Below, in pieces: positions 25,831-27,659 of a stretch of DNA of 27,659 nt. Position 1 is the stretch's first letter, and each line of letters opens with the position of its first letter. Origin of the DNA: Hydnum rufescens UP504 (taxonomy: Eukaryota; Basidiomycota; Agaricomycetes; Cantharellales; Hydnaceae); NCBI GenBank assembly GCA_014904985.1, contig MU129074.1, forward strand, positions 117,645 to 145,303. The letters are read 5' to 3'. A program made the translations under genes and the position numbers. The notes under the pieces are model-generated. The model was not told the origin of the DNA and ran no database searches. It saw nothing but the letters and a program-made list of their open reading frames with translations.

Positions 25831-27659
25831 GTGATAGGATTGATGTAGGATGAAAATCTGACAGGTAACTCTGAGGTCAGAAGCAGATCTCAGTTCACTC
25901 CTGAGACATTAGGGAATTTGCCTCTGATTTGTGTGAATATGCAAAGGCCACAAGAAAAACAATTAGGAAGGAAAGGACAGCCCCACTTGCTTCCTCCTTT
26001 GGAGAGGAAATCCATATGGATGTCTGGCCATCACCACTTAACTCATTAGGCAGCTGTTAAGGGATGTTCATAGTTGAGGAGTTGATTATGTAATCAGTTG
26101 AGTACAACAAGTAGCCCCTTCTGTTATGAGTCATACTTGTAACCTCTTACATAACCTCATCACATGACCTCACCACATAGGCATTCCTTAGTAACTTCCC
26201 TTAGTAACTACCCTTAGTAATACCTTCTTGATCTTCTATACAAGTAGATACACTTGTACTCTTGCTCCTTAGAAAGATCAAGAATATATGTCTGTACCTG
26301 ACTCTCTCTTCCTCATCCATTCTCTATTGTGTTAAGTCTCTTGGGAATTCAGTTCTTTCACTCCACTCTCTGTGTTCTCATCTTCCACAACATTACATAA
26401 TCATTTGCTTTGCAAATCCACTCATCAGATATATTAAGGACTTCCTGTTCACACTCAGCCTGATCATGTGATCACCTCTCCATACTACAAATGACCCTTA
26501 ACAGTGATGATAACTCTTTTCCTCACTCATGTTGGACAAATATTTATTATTTAGTATTGATCATGTGCATATATGCTCATTATTCCCATACATGATGCTT
26601 GTGCTGCCACCAGCACTTCAGCATTTGCATCATACCAGCAATTGCCAGCATTGAGATGCAACACCACAACTGAACAGTGAACACAAACTACCCAACCTCT
26701 GAGACTCAATCAGCAATTAGTGCCTCAGACTATAATCTAACCAAGACACCTTAAACTGGTTCTTTGGGTATTTGGTGTCATGAGCCACATAACCCACTTG
26801 GAGAAGGCTGTCAAGTTTCCTGATGAGGTGTGGGCAAACCCAGGGTGAACCCAGGTGAGATTCTGGATACAATCAGGCTCACTCCCACCTGCCAGAAGCT
26901 ACTATGGGCTTCCCCAGAGTTTCTGAGGCCATTTTGGGCTTACCCAGACCTGGTGAGCCCAAAGCTTCTTGGGGGCTACTGCCCCCAAACCCCCAGGATT
27001 TTTCAGGTGGACCCAGGGCTAGAAAATAAGCCCTGCTGAGCCCAATTTTCCAAGCCTGAAAGCAAGAGTAACCTGGGGAAACTCATGTATATTAGGGCTA
27101 TTTAGCTAGTAAGATGTGCCTATAGGGAATTACCTAGCTAACTAGCTACTGACATGTGATTTCCTCAGGTGCCTGGACAGGTGTTAGGAGCTGCTGTGGT
27201 TGATGTGCCTGCTGTTTCATTGCATTTGGCCCATGCTTGACACACCACTGAAGGGTCCTGGGGGGATGCAATATTCCTTAGCTGCAGCAGCCACACTATA
27301 ATGAACTCCCTCAGTCAGCTCAGCAAGAGCTTTCTGGATATCTTCCTCAGTATATTCCCCACTCTTAGAAGGCATTTGGGGGGGTATGAAGGCTGGCAGA
27401 GTTTGAAATGTGGTCTGTTACCTGCCTGGCAAATTGAGATCAAGATCCCAGTATTTATCAGCACTTTACATGTGCTGGTGACCACCTAGAGAGCTGATAT
27501 TTTATGTATAGCTTCTCAGAAACATAGCCAGGAGCTGAAAGACAGTCTTTTCCCAAGGACTGGCCTAGATATTTCACAGGTGCATTTTGAGTGCTTAAAA
27601 AGTGTCAAATTTGCAAGATCTGCAAGGTGAAAGTGATATAAACAGGTGGAATTCAATGA
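25458..27659. other. 2.2-kb CpG-free region
   Basis: Reading line by line I found no CG dinucleotide from 25458 to the end. TG and CA are abundant. Apart from membrane-protein copy 2 and the decayed palindrome arm at 26533-26672 I see no gene. A perfect short hairpin TTGGGGGC-TACT-GCCCCCAA lies at 26969-26988. This looks like old, methylated, deaminated repeat DNA. Confidence 0.75.
26533..26672 (+). repeat. Decayed copy of the FB-1 central palindrome arm
   Basis: TTGGACAAATATTTATTA, then ATATGCTC.TTATT, TGCTTGTGCTGCCA.CAGCA and CAGCAATTGCCAGCATTGA follow the order of 16070-16184 in FB-1. Where FB-1 has ACCGGCAATTGCCGGC this copy has ACCAGCAATTGCCAGC: every CG is now CA or TG. Only one arm was found. 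It shows that other, older family members exist. Confidence 0.7.

Overview
This is fungal DNA, most likely from an agaricomycete (mushroom-forming) basidiomycete with a transposon-rich genome. The signs are short introns of about 50-60 nt with CTAAC/CTAAT/CTGAC branch sites, Ty3/gypsy and Ty1/copia remnants, orphan gene families broken by insertions, and strong local loss of CpG. No intact housekeeping gene was recognised and the species cannot be named.

Layout. 1-1818 is the right part of a TIR element (FB-3) carrying tandem hairpin/intron-like units. 1829-2662 and 3578-5974 are two decayed genes on the minus strand, with a tRNA-derived repeat between them. The larger gene is cut at its N-terminal side by a 1.22-kb LTR (5975-7195). 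7282-8862 is the longest open coding exon, of an orphan family. 8863-10310 is spacer with a minisatellite and an LTR fragment. 10290-11644 holds a divergent gene pair, one member encoding a GRF zinc finger plus coiled coil. 11826-13192 is a foldback element (FB-2). 13193-22170 is one degenerate gypsy element on the minus strand (LTR, primer-binding site, gag, protease). Its protease is split by a 5,031-bp TIR element (FB-1, 13682-18712), and FB-2 cuts it off before reverse transcriptase. 22171-25460 holds an inverted LTR, a copia RNase H tail, copia LTR-like DNA and a small membrane-protein gene. 25458 to the end contains no CG dinucleotide at all.

The most unusual feature is a repeated module in FB-1 and FB-3. 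Each module has a GC-rich palindrome (ACACCCGC/GCGGGTGT core), then 4-18 nt later a 5' splice-site-like GTAAGT/GTGAGT. An intron-sized segment of about 105 nt follows, carrying a perfect or near-perfect hairpin (AGAGCAGC / 4-nt loop / GCTGCTCT), a CTAAC-like branch site and a YAG 3' site. In FB-1 five modules point left and seven point right, diverging from a 648-bp near-perfect palindrome. The geometry suggests two divergent, heavily spliced, probably noncoding transcripts carried by a non-autonomous hAT-like foldback transposon. Element boundaries, the duplicated ACCAGAA target and the in-frame protease after excision are visible in the sequence. Transcription, splicing and function are inference.
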